This document shows positions 12,465-25,320 of a stretch of 64,000 nt of DNA, piece by piece. This DNA is from Parietaria judaica (taxonomy: Eukaryota; Streptophyta; Magnoliopsida; Rosales; Urticaceae). A program made the translations under genes and the position numbers. Where the stretch lies: the NCBI GenBank assembly GCA_954871525.1, contig OX940868.1, positions 22,749,056-22,813,055 on the forward strand, given 5' to 3'. Under the pieces are notes generated by a model. It saw only the letters and a program-made list of their open reading frames with translations, was not told the DNA's origin and did not search any database. Within the stretch, counting starts at the first letter, position 1; each line of letters opens with the position of its first letter.

Positions 12465-12635
12465 TACGGTATTGTAAAATTTATGTAATAATGAAGATTG
12501 AATGTATCTTACAATAAAATGCATTTTATAATTAAAGTGTTGATAGATTATCCATAAACACTTTAGTTGTAAGATTCAAGATAGAGTCTTCATCATTAAC
12601 TTTATAATGATCAGTATTTGTGTGGTATTGCAGGA
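12465..12635. repeat. Imperfect inverted repeat (possible decayed MITE or hairpin)
   Basis: The left arm (TAATGAAGATT then TATCTTACAA near 12490-12515) pairs imperfectly with TTGTAAGAT and TCTTCATCATTA near 12567-12600. The flanking halves share GGTATTGCA-like words. No clean TSD was found. Confidence 0.35.
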
Positions 12636-12712
12636 GCTGTGCAGTCATTTATGAACATATATGACTCACTTTTTCTATTGCGTTATTGAGCAACGTCCCG
12701 ACTAAGGCAGGA

Positions 12713-12847
12713 ATGGACGACGAGGTCGAGCTGGAGTTGGAGGCGAACGACAAGTTCGGGGATTGGAGCGAGGATGATGTCCTAGCCCTCGTGGCTCTTC
12801 TAGGCGACGAAGCGGCTTCTCCCGGCGATGACAGTGGCGAGGCGTAG
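12713..12847 (+). pseudogene. Short acidic GC-rich ORF, possible captured exon
   Basis: An ATG-to-TAG frame of 44 codons in a GC-rich island (about 12690-12860) within AT-rich DNA. The peptide is dominated by Asp, Glu, Leu and Ala (DDEVELELEANDKFGDW). It has the composition of a real exon but no recognisable domain, and no continuing exons were found. Confidence 0.25.
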
Positions 12848-13757
12848 CCGGGTGCGACAGTTGAGTTTTTCCGTTTTTTGTTCCGATTTTGAAAACCGAT
12901 TTCCGATTATATCACTTTGATTTCGTTGTTTTGATACAAATAAGTTCTTATTTTTTGTTTCTCTCTTCATGTCTATTTATTAGATGCTGCTCAGTAATAA
13001 ACGATAACTAACTTCAAGCTACAAAATAATGCGTTTACTTGAATGAAAGGCCGTTAAGAAGTATAAAACAAAATATTTCAAGCTAAGAAAACATGTCATT
13101 TTCTTATATAACGAATAAACGACAAACTAATTGCAAGCTAAAACATATGTGCTTTTCTTCTTTGCATCCCAACAATAAATATATATATATATATACATAC
13201 ATATACATACATATCGCGAATTACTCATATTGAACTTAATTGTTTTATCCATTCGCTCGTTTTTTAAATTGATAATATCCGTTTAGCATAACTTAATTTA
13301 AAAAATAATTGTTTTTAGTTTCAGTTTAAGAAAAAAAATTGTTTTAAAAAGATTTGACAAGTACTTGGTAAACTATTCATAAAACAGTTGTTGCCGGTAA
13401 CTAAAGCTAATTTAGCATTTGGTAAAAAAAATTATTCAAGTTAAAAAGACTCAAATAAACCAAAAATCGTAATTTTTAGAAAAAACCAAAAGTTACGAAT
13501 CCTAGTTTTTTGACCCATGTATACAAGTCTTAAATCACTTTCGAATTTTTAAAAAAATATATAATCTTACCAAACATCTACAAAGCAGTTTAGTTTATTT
13601 TAAAAACAAAAACAAAAACAAGATACTTTAAGCCGAACAAAACGCACCCAACCCAATTAAAAGATCAATTAAGTAAGTCCCATAGAAAACAGTAAAGTAG
13701 GCCCAAATAAGTTGGTTCCAAAAGCCCAGCCCAACGAGAAGAGATTAAGACATTGTC

Positions 13758-13763
13758 CACGTG
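13758..13763. promoter_or_regulatory. G-box CACGTG upstream of PHR1
   Basis: A perfect CACGTG palindrome about 150 bases before the PHR1 ATG, followed by a second ACGT core at 13782-13785. In Arabidopsis the light/UV regulators HY5/HYH bind G-boxes and control PHR1, so a light-response role is a reasonable inference. Confidence 0.45.
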
Positions 13764-13913
13764 TCAGGTGTACAAAGAGCCACGTAAATACGTTTGAAAC
13801 CACAACTGTTAATTAACCATCGCTCAAAATTCCCTCCTTTTTTTCTTCCCATTTCTCTCCTCACGGCGCACGTTAGCAAACGCCTCCTCCTCGCCGTAGC
13901 CCGATCGGCGACG

Positions 13914-16123
13914 ATGCAAGCGCGCGGCGCTGGAGAAACAGGCCGGTTCAGGGTCCTGAAGGAGCGATCCGGCGGGAAATCGGCGACGGGTCCGGTGGTG
14001 TACTGGATGTTCAGAGATCAACGGGTGAGAGACAACTGGGCGTTGATCCACGCCGTCGATCGAGCTAACCAAGCCGGTGTTCCCATCGCCGTGGCGTTCA
14101 ACCTCTTCGATCGGTTTTTGGGGGCCAATGCTCGGCAGTTAGGGTTCATGCTCAGGGGTTTGCAGAAGCTCAATTTCTCCTTGGAAGAGACCCTTCAAGT
14201 TCCGTTCTTCCTCTTCAGGGTTCGTTCATTAATTTCATGAATATCTGTATTACCGTAGCTAAATCGAAGCGCTTTTCCCGGTGAATTGGACTAAACTTTT
14301 TTGAAAAAGCTCTGATCTTGAATGGTCTTCGTTTTGAGATTCGCAGGGAGAAGCTGAGGATACTATTCCGAGTTTTCTGCGGGAATGTGGGGCTTCGCTT
14401 CTGGTCACAGATTTTTCTCCGTTGAGGCAAGTGAGGAAGTGCAAAGAGGAGATTTGCAAAAGGGTCGGCGATTCCGTGGCGATACACGAGGTCGACGCTC
14501 ACAATGTTGTTCCGGCTTGGGTTGCTTCGGATAAGTTGGAATACAGCGCAAGGACGATAAGGAGTAAGATAAACAAGAAGCTTCCCGAGTATCTCGTTGA
14601 TTTCCTGGTGCTGAATCCGCCGAGTAGGAAATGGGAGTCGAAGAATCCTGTGATTGAATGGGATTCAGTTATCGCCGAGGCTTTGAGGTTTGATAATGCA
14701 ATTCTGTCTGAAATATTTGTGAATTTTTTTTGGGAATCCTTGTCGTTGATGTTGATAGCTGTGATTTACTAGGAAAGGAACCGGAGTTCCTGAAATTTCT
14801 TGGTGTGAACCGGGAGAAAAGGCGGCTATGGAGACTCTTATGGGAACCAAAGACGGGTTTTTGACGAAACGATTGAAAAACTATTCAGCTGACCGGAATA
14901 ATCCGTTGAAACCCGCTGGGCTCTCTGGGCTATCTCCTTATCTTCATTTTGGGCAAATCTCTGCTCAGAGATGTGCATTAGAAGCTCGTGCAGTTCGGAA
15001 ACTTAGCCCCGAGGTTCGTGATAAAAATTTTAAAGATATTCTATCAATATTGACTAGGTTTAAATCTGTTTCTCTTTATTCAATTGGTTTTGAAGGCAGT
15101 CGATACGTTCTTGGAGGAGCTGATTGTGCGAAGAGAACTCGCCGATAACTTCTGCTTGTATCAGCCGAATTACGATTCACTAAAAGGAGCGTGGGAGTGG
15201 GCTCGCAAGACGTTGATGGACCATGCTTCCGACAAGCGAGAACATCTTTACACGTATGTTTTATTTTTATTTTTTCCAACGGTTGATATATGTTTGAAGA
15301 CTAATGACTGTCCAATTCTCAACGTGTAGGAGAGAGCAACTGGAGAAGGCTCAAACTGCTGATCCTGTACGTCATCGTAATTTATGTTAACGTAATTTCG
15401 TTAAATCGTTACTTGGAAGAGTCGTCAGATTCGTGTTTGATGTGCAGCTCTGGAACGCTTCACAGCTCGAAATGGTACACCATGGAAAGATGCATGGATT
15501 TATGAGGCATGTTGGTTTTTTTATTCAATATTAGTGTAATTATTTTGCAAGTTTATTTAAAGACATTTCTTATAATTGCAGGATGTATTGGGCAAAGAAG
15601 ATTCTTGAGTGGACAAAAAGTCCTGAAGAAGCCCTTGAGATATCAATCTATTTAAATGACAAGGTAATCCATTAGACAGATTATCTATATTCCTTGAGAT
15701 GATAAATCATTGAAATATTTTTTGTCCACCAGATTTTTTAATGGTGAATTCTTTGTTGTAGTATGAAATTGACGGTCGGGATCCGAGCGGATACGTAGGT
15801 TGTATGTGGTCGATCTGCGGCGTTCACGACCAGGTATCTCTGTTTCGTCTTGATAAAGCTAAAGTGCACCAATAAGCGAAATTGAAAAGCATCGGTGTAT
15901 GATTACTCGGAAGGGACTTTATTGATAGAAGTTTTTAATTGGCGACTAGGGTTGGAAGGAACGTCCGGTTTTTGGGAAGATACGGTACATGAACTTTGCG
16001 GGCTGCAAAAGGAAATTCAATGTGGATGGTTACATCTCCTACGTAAAGAGGCTTGTCGGCGAAATCAAGAAGAGGAAGTCAGAGACTTTGCTTAACGGAA
16101 AGTCCAAGGAAATCTGCATTTAG
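13914..16123 (+). CDS. PHR1: Class II cyclobutane pyrimidine dimer photolyase
   Basis: FAD-dependent light-driven repair of UV-induced pyrimidine dimers, in nucleus and organelles. Nine exons: 13914-14219, 14347-14687, 14773-15013, 15096-15253, 15330-15366, 15448-15506, 15582-15663, 15762-15833, 15950-16123. They join in frame to 489 aa, close to the roughly 500 aa of plant UVR2/PHR1. The N-terminal photolyase fold holds [20 protein letters not shown]. The C-terminal FAD-binding half holds [48 protein letters not shown] and [19 protein letters not shown], all hallmarks of class II enzymes. Intron 6 (15507-15581) has a GC donor instead of GT. The start chosen is the first ATG in frame; an earlier TTG at 13794 is not a start. 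Its stop lies 480 bases from the stop of the convergent KEULE gene. Confidence 0.97.
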
Positions 16124-16603
16124 CCTATTTCGATTATATTCATCCATCGGATATTCTTGCTAAGGCTCTATTAGTTTAATGTTCTCAAGTTTTTTTTATT
16201 GGGAGAAACCGTCTGTAGGTGAAATAGTTAGGATTAACGTTATCGGATCACCCCTGTTTTTAAGGATTTCCACGGTCCGGGCTTGTTTTTATGTTTTTTT
16301 ACATAACAATCCAGTGAACGTTAAAATTGGACTTCAGGTTCAATTTACGACATTTGATGACACAATTGCTACGGCAAATTAACGGTTTGATTTCAGTTAT
16401 TTACGCATTGTTTCTCGATAGTGATACAAGATAAAAGAAAAGAGTTTGTTTAATGGTCACATAATTCAGTGAGTTTGACTATACACACTGGTTTCGTCGA
16501 TATGATACAGCGATTACTTGTGACGCAAGGACCAAATTAAAAAAAATTGATATAATAATGAAATGACATGAATTTCTAAAGCTACAAATAGGTGCCTTTA
16601 GAT
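16124..16603. other. Convergent 3' intergenic region (PHR1 / KEULE)
   Basis: 480 bases between two convergent stop codons. It must hold both 3' untranslated regions and polyadenylation signals. A weak open frame at 16179-16382 looks like chance. Confidence 0.7.
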
Positions 16604-19600
16604 TCAGATGTGGAGGTCATCCAGTGAAAGCTCATTCGTAAGCATCTTCAGTTTCTGCAATTAAACAAAAACCGAGTCTTCAGAGACGACCATATTATTA
16701 CTTGTATACAAGGTAAATCGGAAGCTCAAAATAGTATAAAATTTAGTTACCGTTAGAAATTGTGGCGGATCGTCGAGGCTTGAGGACCCCAGGATTACTT
16801 CGCGGTTTAGCTTGCTTGTGAGCTTATGGCAAACCCTAAGCTGAAATCATAATATATAATTTTGTCAGACTAAAAAAACAAAACCATTAATTTATGTTTC
16901 CCAGTGAAAAACTTGGTACAGTTGCAAAGGGCAAGATGTATTTCACTTGGAGTGAAACGTACCTCCGATCTCGTAGCGCCACCGACAATAAATACGAAAA
17001 TGCGTCGTCCCATCTTCTTGAAATCGCTCGACGCGTGTCTCAATATGGAATCACTGTAGTTTAGGCAAAGATTAAATCATAGCAACTACCAAAAGACGAT
17101 TGCGGTAAAGATGGTCATACATTTGAAAGGAAGATAAAATAATAACAGAAACAAATCCGAACCTAGAATATCCATCGTCGGAGGCCCGTGGACGAGCCCA
17201 AGTGGGAGTGCGTCTTGATCTCATCGAAGTCGCAGGAGGAGGAGCTTGGTGCAACGGTGACCCATGTGACGTCCCGTGGAATGTCGGGCTCGGGTCGTTT
17301 AAACATGGATAATCGTCCTTTGAGAGTTCGTTTTTGCTAAGTTTTTCGATAAGTTCCTGAAATAGTGAGAAGAAGTTAGGCCATTAAGGGTAGTTTAGTC
17401 TTTTCGTAGGGTGAAGCATATTTGAGCTAAGTAAGACAATTCAAAAGTATATTTCACACGATGGAGAAACAGCAAGGGCAGATTAGTCTTTTGGAGTCAA
17501 ACCTACTAGGAAGCTAAGAAACTTCTATTTTACCTCTATAATAGGATAAAACCGTGAAAGCTGCCATGCTCCTTCTTCACCCGAGCGGTCCTTTCTGACT
17601 GCACGTTTTTTCTGGACATGGTTATGTATTTGTTAGATACTGAATCTTAATAAACCAGTGGTTATATGAGAAAATGACGAGTTTAACCTTGTGCATATCA
17701 AACTTAAGAGAGAAAGGACTCGCTGAGCTCTTTTTAGTCTCCGTCGATCCCGCAAGGAGCTTCAAGCTGTTCACGGCGCTCATATCATCAGCCGGTAATT
17801 TCGCTAGCTGACGAAAATTTAATTGAATTTAGTTAGTATTAATAAGATATTAATTGCACCGGTTATACATTAAGAACATTATTTTCTTTTAACTATTTAA
17901 AAGTTCCAAACACTCAGTTTTTTAATTTCCTTTTTTAACTGAAATCGTGGACAAACCTTCATAAGGTTGACACCCTTCTCGCCCTCAAACTTTTCAGGAT
18001 GTATGGCTGCAAGAATCATCAACAACCGCAATTTATTTTCACGACTTGTTTCCTGCAATAACACGATGAATTTATTTTATAGAAAAATGTAGAGCGATTC
18101 TCTTATGCATATTTACATCATTTTTCTTACGTCTTTTGTGGTCAAATATTTGATAACGTCTTTCATTCCAGCGTCTCCAAAGACGAGATCTTGCTCTAGC
18201 TGGCCGATTTCTTTCAGACCAAGGTCTCTGATTAGTCTATTTAGTTTTCCTGCAATCTGAACATACGCCATAATGTGAAATAGCAAAATCAAAATAGTTT
18301 ATTACATTTTACGATGTATTTAGCTAATTATCTACTTTTTTTTCTTCTAAATACCGTCAAAGCAAACAAACCTCTACATGAAGGGAGAGCTTGTCGATTT
18401 GTTCACTATACTGAGGCAGCGCTTGAACCATCTTTTGCAAGTCCCGTGTAGATAATTCACCGCCATCTCTATACGAAAAAACATATTAATTTAGCGGCAA
18501 TAAAAAACTATAACATTTGGGCTATAAATAATCCATAAATAGCATCAATATTATTCTATAGTTAAGTTATAAAATTTATATATGAAAAAATAAAACATTT
18601 ACATATGAATAGCAGATTGAAGGCACCTTCACATATACTCTACCTTGAGCCATGTTGGATTTGAGCAGCCTTATTCTTCGATACGAAGTTGGTCATTTTA
18701 TCGTGTAACCGCTCACTAGCCTGTAATATATGGTGTGATGTGATCAACGATATATTAATAATTAATATAGGAGAAAAAATAATGTACAAGGATTGAGTTT
18801 ACTACATCTGCAATATGCGCATGCCGAAGCTCAAGCCAGATAGGGTCATGATCCTCTAGAAGAACCTCTTTCTTCTCTGGTGGACCACCGTTTTTGCCAG
18901 GAACCTGAACATTTAGCACCTTTACTGTATCATTAAGGTGAAACTGGTAACAGATACGGTTTCAAGAAATAAATATAGAATTCCAAGTGAGGATAACATG
19001 TGCGCTGTCCATACTTCATAACCTAATGAAATGTCCAAATCCAAAGGTCATAAGAGAATAGCATATGTCAACTACTCTTAAGCTAAAAGTATTAAACAAT
19101 TAAATAAAATCAATAAACAATTTCCCGTGAGGACCACAAACCGGTAACATAAATTTTACTCCAAAAACAGATTTTTCCATGCAAAAACTTCGTTGACAAA
19201 ACTCACCTCGTGGACGTATTTATTTCCTTCCATGTTTAGTAAATCGTGGCACATAGCGTCATACGTCCATTCATGTATAACCGGTGCAATCTGAATAGTA
19301 AAAAATTATTCATCACAGTATAAAAAAAGATGGATATGAAACAGTTAGTATATTTACAGTTAGGGTACCTGATCAACAGATCTGTCAAGGATTAGCAACT
19401 CGCATGTTTCGGTCTGAGGGAAATCCTTCATTTTCTTGTATTTCATGAGGGAATCCCACACTCCGGCGGCGAGCTTCGTGGGAATCAAATCACGGAAAGT
19501 CGTCATCGTATTTGCGTCAAGTGTCTTAGCAGCTTGGTATCTTACATTAGGAAATTCCTAAAAAATTATAGAAATAAACAAACTTAGGAGTTTATTTGCA

Positions 19601-22159
19601 AATAAATTTGGGACCTTTTCTGAATAATTATTTACAAGATGAACTGCTAACAATACTATTAAATATTTTAACTACTTTACAATAACTAATTACATTACAT
19701 ATAATTGCTATTTACTAATAGTTAGCTGATTTTTTCTATTCTATATAGGAATAAGTTAGAATTACTAATTCATATTTACTACTCGTTTCTATTAGTAGCC
19801 GATAGTGTATAAAATTCATTATTGATTAATAATAATCAGAAATCATTATCCAGAAAATTACTTCAATCATAAACTGTTATGCTACAGAAAGAGGCAATGA
19901 TTCGCAAATCAAGAATTTGTAGTTCCAACTATACCCTTAAAGAAGCAAAAACTGTAGCAACGCGAATGGCCATCTCATTCAGACAAGCAACAGCTTTGCG
20001 TGTATCCTCCTCGTCCCCAAACAGTTCTTCTAAGGCTCTCTCGTTGTTTGTAATAAAACCCTGTTCGCATGATTTATATTAATATTATGCAGCATAATTA
20101 ATTTTGCAAAATAGAACATCACATACCTGGCTGTCTATAGCAAAATACTCCAAATTCATCTGCACAATTGCAAAAAAGAATTATTCAACGAAAGAAAATC
20201 TAATTCATACTTCCATACAAAGAGTCGGAAAAGCAATTTAGAGATGAAAAACAAAAATATTGATTGATGATTAAATTTTCTTATGGCTCAATTATCCCAT
20301 TACCTCTTTCAATGCTCCGAGCCGAGGTGGCACAATTGTTTCATCCCTTTTAATACGAGCAACCAATTCTCTGGAAATAGGTGAGCTGAAAAACACAAAT
20401 GCCCTTCACAAAAACAAAGCAAGAAAAATAATAATCAATACCATTATAAGACTAAGATGAAAAAAAAATTCAAACAACAAAAAAAAACAATATAAGAAGC
20501 TATTCTTCACGTACTTCCTGTACAAAGGTGGCGCTTTTCCAGACCTTTTAGACATATCCGACAGGAACAACTCAACACTGCAAATATATGAGGGAAACAA
20601 AATGTCAAAACGATAGCTCCAAATATCTAATGAACTTTAGAGCACTATGAACATCAATGAACACTAAAAAAAGAAGAAAAAAGAATATACTTTTCTTTAG
20701 TAGGTTGGATGAAATAGATAGCATCCATGGAGGGCAATGGCTGCCGTCTCTTGTACATGTCTTCTACCACTACACCAAATGGAAAACAGAAATAACAAAT
20801 CTGAAGTCCATTTCAAGAAGCATATTAAATACATATCTAGAGTATGGACAGATAAAATACATAGGTTGTACGATTTGGAAATGAATCTTACACATATTAA
20901 ATACATATCTAGAGTATGGACAGATAAAATACACAGGTTGTACGATTTGGAAATGAATCTTACATGAAACACCTTCCTCGGTGATATCAGCCATCTTGCA
21001 CGAGTGAGACATTATTTTCACAGTAACTTTATCCATGATAAGTACCTGAAAAATGAAATTATGTCCCGCAGAAATCAAGATATACCATCATTTAATTATA
21101 TATCTACAAGAAAAGATCACGACTTTATCGGATAAAAGCACATATGCTATATGCATTTTGATAGTGATACGAGAAACAAACACGGTATTCATATTGAAAC
21201 AGAGGGCATCACAGGAATTGCTTGTACCTTCCAGGAAGCTTTTGAGTCTCCCTTTCTAGCTTCACGAAGCATTTCCCCCAAAAGTCCTGTATTACAATTT
21301 ACAACATCAATTTCAATGATCGAGTCAATCACTCAATCCTACCAAAGAATTACACAGATATATGTTCCTCGCAGACATTACGATGGCATCAATCGAACGA
21401 ACGAACTCCCCGTCATTTGACTGTATTACTGAAACACAGAAATCATCCTGACCAAGTAAAGAATGCAGCCATAACAAACAACATGTACTTCCAACCTCGA
21501 TAAGTCCGACTTCAGCAATGTGGACACAACAAATAAAAACATGGAGCTAGTAATATCCCTGTAACTGATATGTCGATCCAGTACTCCCTTTACAAAACAA
21601 AATGTGATATCGTTCCGATGTCGACATAACCGTTGGCACTCGACTGCCAAACGCCTCTATAAGCTCATCTACAAACTCGGCAAATAGTTCCGTATTCCGT
21701 ATTGATAACCCGAAAACTGGTTAGTTTCCGAACTCAACCCCAAATCAGTACTCCGTAAGTCAAAACACGTCTTCCATCTTCCATTTCAAACTTCTGTTCA
21801 CTAATCATTAGTCAATTCACAGCCAAAAATTCTCTGTCCCAAAGCCAAACTCACCAAATTCTTACGAACGAAAGAGGCTCAATCAATTCAACTCTCAACA
21901 AGCTAATACTAATCATATTCTTTCCGTGATTGCTAATCACCAACACCTACTAGTTATAAATGGAGGTCACAATTACAAAAAAAAAAAAAACAACAACTCT
22001 GACTACTGATGAACAGAAAACACTAATCGAATCGATACTCAATGAGGAATCGAGAAGCGAGGAAAACTAAGGTCGAGAAAGCTTACGGTCGCGGCTGATT
22101 TGCTTGAAATTTCTGTAGTCGCCGCCATAGGAGGACGAATCGGAGTCGGAGAGCGACAT
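16604..22159 (-). CDS. KEU: SNARE-interacting Sec1/Munc18 protein KEULE
   Basis: Binds the cytokinesis syntaxin KNOLLE and plasma-membrane SNAREs to drive vesicle fusion at the cell plate. Twenty-one exons, 5' to 3': 22087-22159, 21228-21286, 20964-21045, 20691-20769, 20515-20577, 20304-20403, 20127-20159, 19935-20060, 19369-19557, 19207-19290, 18806-18904, 18644-18720, 18372-18468, 18131-18256, 17957-18052, 17688-17807, 17534-17611, 17163-17356, 16963-17053, 16751-16840, 16604-16654. All phases join, giving 668 aa against about 666 in Arabidopsis. Start [20 protein letters not shown]. Landmarks: [74 protein letters not shown], and a C-terminal [12 protein letters not shown]. The gene is complete. 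A 72-base tandem duplication covers the donor side of intron 3. GA-rich repeats sit in the 5' leader. Confidence 0.97.
20821..20964. repeat. 72-bp tandem duplication at the intron 3 donor of KEULE
   Basis: Two copies (20821-20892 and 20893-20964) differ at one base that I can see. The right copy spans the true donor of exon 3 (exon base 20964, donor GTAAG reading down from 20963). The left copy therefore carries a second GTAAG donor-like site inside the intron. Confidence 0.9.
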
Positions 22160-25100
22160 AGTCCAAGGCTTTTCTCCCTCGCCGGACCGATCGGAGAGGA
22201 GAGAGAGAGAGATCGCGATTGATCGATGAGAGAGAGAGAGAGAGAGGAGAGAGAGAAGTGGGGTTTACAGAGAGAGGAAATGGCTTTTCCGTCCCTATTG
22301 AAAGAGGGAGTTATTTGAATATTAAATACAATAATTAATACTTCTTAATTATACTAATGTTGTTGTGCATATTATTATCTATATATATTTATTTATTTAT
22401 TGGAAATGTGAAATGAAATCTTCTGGATGAAAAGTCGACGGTTGAAGAGTCGTTATTTCGCGTTTAAGAAGCAAAAACACGTTATACACCTATACTATTC
22501 CAAATTCCAAACCGTATACTCAATTTTCTCTCGTTTTTTGTCAAATAATTTGTTATTTATTATATTTGAGACTTTAGGAATATTATCCTGTGATTTTCCA
22601 GGTAATTATGGAAAAGTTTACTGTATTTGTTTGTGGCAAAATTGACGTAGGCTCACATCACAGATCACACATGTACTTACTGTTACGTATGTGTAATTGT
22701 GTATAGCATCAATAGACTTTCTTATTATAATTTTAAATGAATGTTCCACGGAATCTTTATTAACAATTGGTGTTTTCATAATATTTTTTTTATAGAGTTT
22801 GAGAAGGGGGAGAGACAATTTAATATTGAAAAATGAAGGAATGTTTTCAATAGAAATGTTTATAGAAAAAAAAGTATGACTTATATTTTTAATTTTATTT
22901 TTGAGTGATAAAAAAATTCAATGATGAAATTGTGTTTTAGCGTTTGTAATTATGCTATTTTGTTAACTCTCTATCGTGAAGTTGTACGTGGGAACAATGA
23001 TTTGATCGTGTTTATGTTACTTTGGATTGTATATGAATTACTAGAACTTCAAAGAGTTGACAACAAACATTAAGTATGACATAGTAGTCAAACATGTTCT
23101 ACAACACAAAAATTAAGAAGTAAACACGTGATCAAAACGTGCAAAATTGTGGTCAGAGTAAAGAAAAAAAAAGGTTACTAATAAAAGCAAAACATGATCA
23201 AATCACATTTATCAACGTGGAAATTCGCGGCATAAAACTAATATTCCAATGGGTGCCTCCTCAATCCTTACAAAAGGAGGTCGCAATGATCGGACTCGGG
23301 CGACTATTTACCAAACACACATGACTCTGCAAAGTCGTAAGACTATGTATAGTGTTGACGCCTGTCAGTGACGGAAGGTCAAGGAAGTTGGTTACACCGT
23401 TATACCATGAGAGTATTTTTGTCACAAATATAAATTAATTTAATGTCATCATAATATTAAAATATTGGTTACTTACAAGTTACACCGTTATTAGTTCCAT
23501 AGAGATGAGATTAAATCGTTTTAGCATATCTTAAAGATGAGATTAACTATTACTATTATATCTGATAGAGAAGGGAGATTTTTATCTTCGTATTTGAAAA
23601 ATAATTTATCTGCCGTTTACATCTTGATTTTTTTTCCTTCTTTCGTTTTTTATTTATTTAATTTTAGTTAAAAAAAAAAACTAAAAAGCAACATGAAGAC
23701 ATTTAGCTTACGGACAAAGTCACCTTTGTTCTTGATGTAATGCAGAATCTTTCAGCACATTAACAAGACAAACAGCTATACATAATTATAATACACTCTA
23801 GAATGTCAACTTGGTCAAAGTTATATATCAAAGTCAACCGAAGTAGAAGTAGTGGTCGACTAATTTGGTATGAAATACAATGTTTTTTTTTTCTTCTTTC
23901 TGAATCCAATTTTTATTTATTTATTCCTTACTATTATCCAAATCTCAATAGCAGGTGCATATTATTAACACACTTAACCATATATTTAATTATAAATTTC
24001 TAATCATTTTATGGTCATATAGTATTGGTATAGTTGTTAATTTTGTATTATAGTATCTCTAACTATCAATTCATGCTTAATATATATATATATATATGTA
24101 TTATATAATATACTTTTAAAAAATGCACGACAAAAAAAGCAGGAAAACTCCAAGCCCAATGCAATGTCGTTTCTCATTTCCTTCTTCCAATAAACAAGGA
24201 AAACGACACTGCAGCAAAACCGATAAGGAAAACGACAAGGAATATACTACAATGAATAGAGAAACTCACTGGTCAAATAAAAAAAACTATTTTAGCACAC
24301 TTACAAATTCAACCATATAAAAACATGCATTTATTTCTATTATCTAGTAGCTACAATTTATTAATCTCCCTATAAAACACATGTAGTTTGAGCTTGTTCT
24401 TGGGACCAAAACTTTTAAATTTCCCATATTTCTAAAAAGAGATTCCAACATTCCAAATTTTAACAAGTTTGTCCCTTGTTTTATAACATCTGACTGGTAA
24501 ATTGATCATGCCTAAGTAGTGCTATGTTTTTTTTTTTTTTGTTCGGATAAATTTCAGATAAGAAGTTTCGGATATGATTTTCTTGTAAAATTTGTATATC
24601 TTGATTAGAGTGTGAAATACGTTACGTACTTTATTTTATATTTTTATTAAACTTGTTCCGTGAATAAATTATCATGTATCATAAATTACATGGTTACGAA
24701 TACATAATAAAATCTCAAAGAGAGTCATAAATTTAGGAGTCAAATTGTTAAACTTGATTCAAAATGATAATTTGAGAGGTGTTACTGATATTTACTCAAA
24801 AGAAAAATTAACAATTGTACCCAAAAAGGCAAAAACTAGTGAATCTTCTAACTTATAAGATCCAAAAAGAATTGAGAAGAATGAATTTGACCCCACCATT
24901 TTGTATATTATCCGATCAAACCCACATGCCCATCTTCTTCTTCCTCTTTATCCACACACACTTGGGATTCATTTCCAAACCTCAAAACAAAACCCTCTCA
25001 GTCGCCACAATTACGAAAATGACCTCATTCGCACGTCTCTTTCCCTTCAAATTGACCACTCATTGGAGTAAAACAAAACAGCCAGTTTTCAACAAAACGA

Positions 25101-25320
25101 CAACTTTTACCTCTTTTCATTTTAAGTAACACAAACAAATTACATAAAATAACCCACCAAGTTTTTTTTTTTTTTTTGATAAATAAAATCCGAATCAGAT
25201 AAAATGTCATATACAAACTGTACTCTAACTAAGCTCTAAGGAATTAACTGCCACGTCATCACTCGATATCCAAAACTTGAAAATCTTTAGTAATACCATC
25301 ATGACGCCGTTATTAACGGC
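22160..25320. other. Intergenic: KEULE promoter/leader and downstream of the IRK-interacting-like gene
   Basis: The KEULE leader includes GA-rich repeats at 22196-22258. Beyond that the region is AT-rich with T- and A-runs and a (TA)n tract near 24080-24098. The weak open frames (for example 24815-25129) look like chance. No transposon edges were resolved. Confidence 0.5.
22196..22258. repeat. GA-rich microsatellite in the KEULE leader
   Basis: Interrupted (GA)n immediately upstream of the minus-strand ATG at 22159, so CT-rich in the transcript, common in plant leaders. Confidence 0.9.

Larger units (their letters stand above)
11345..13757. other. Intergenic region upstream of the photolyase gene
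   Basis: AT-rich. It contains an imperfect inverted repeat at about 12465-12635 and a GC-rich acidic open frame at 12713-12847. A (TA)n tract occurs at about 13181-13194. No other gene is visible. Confidence 0.5.
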
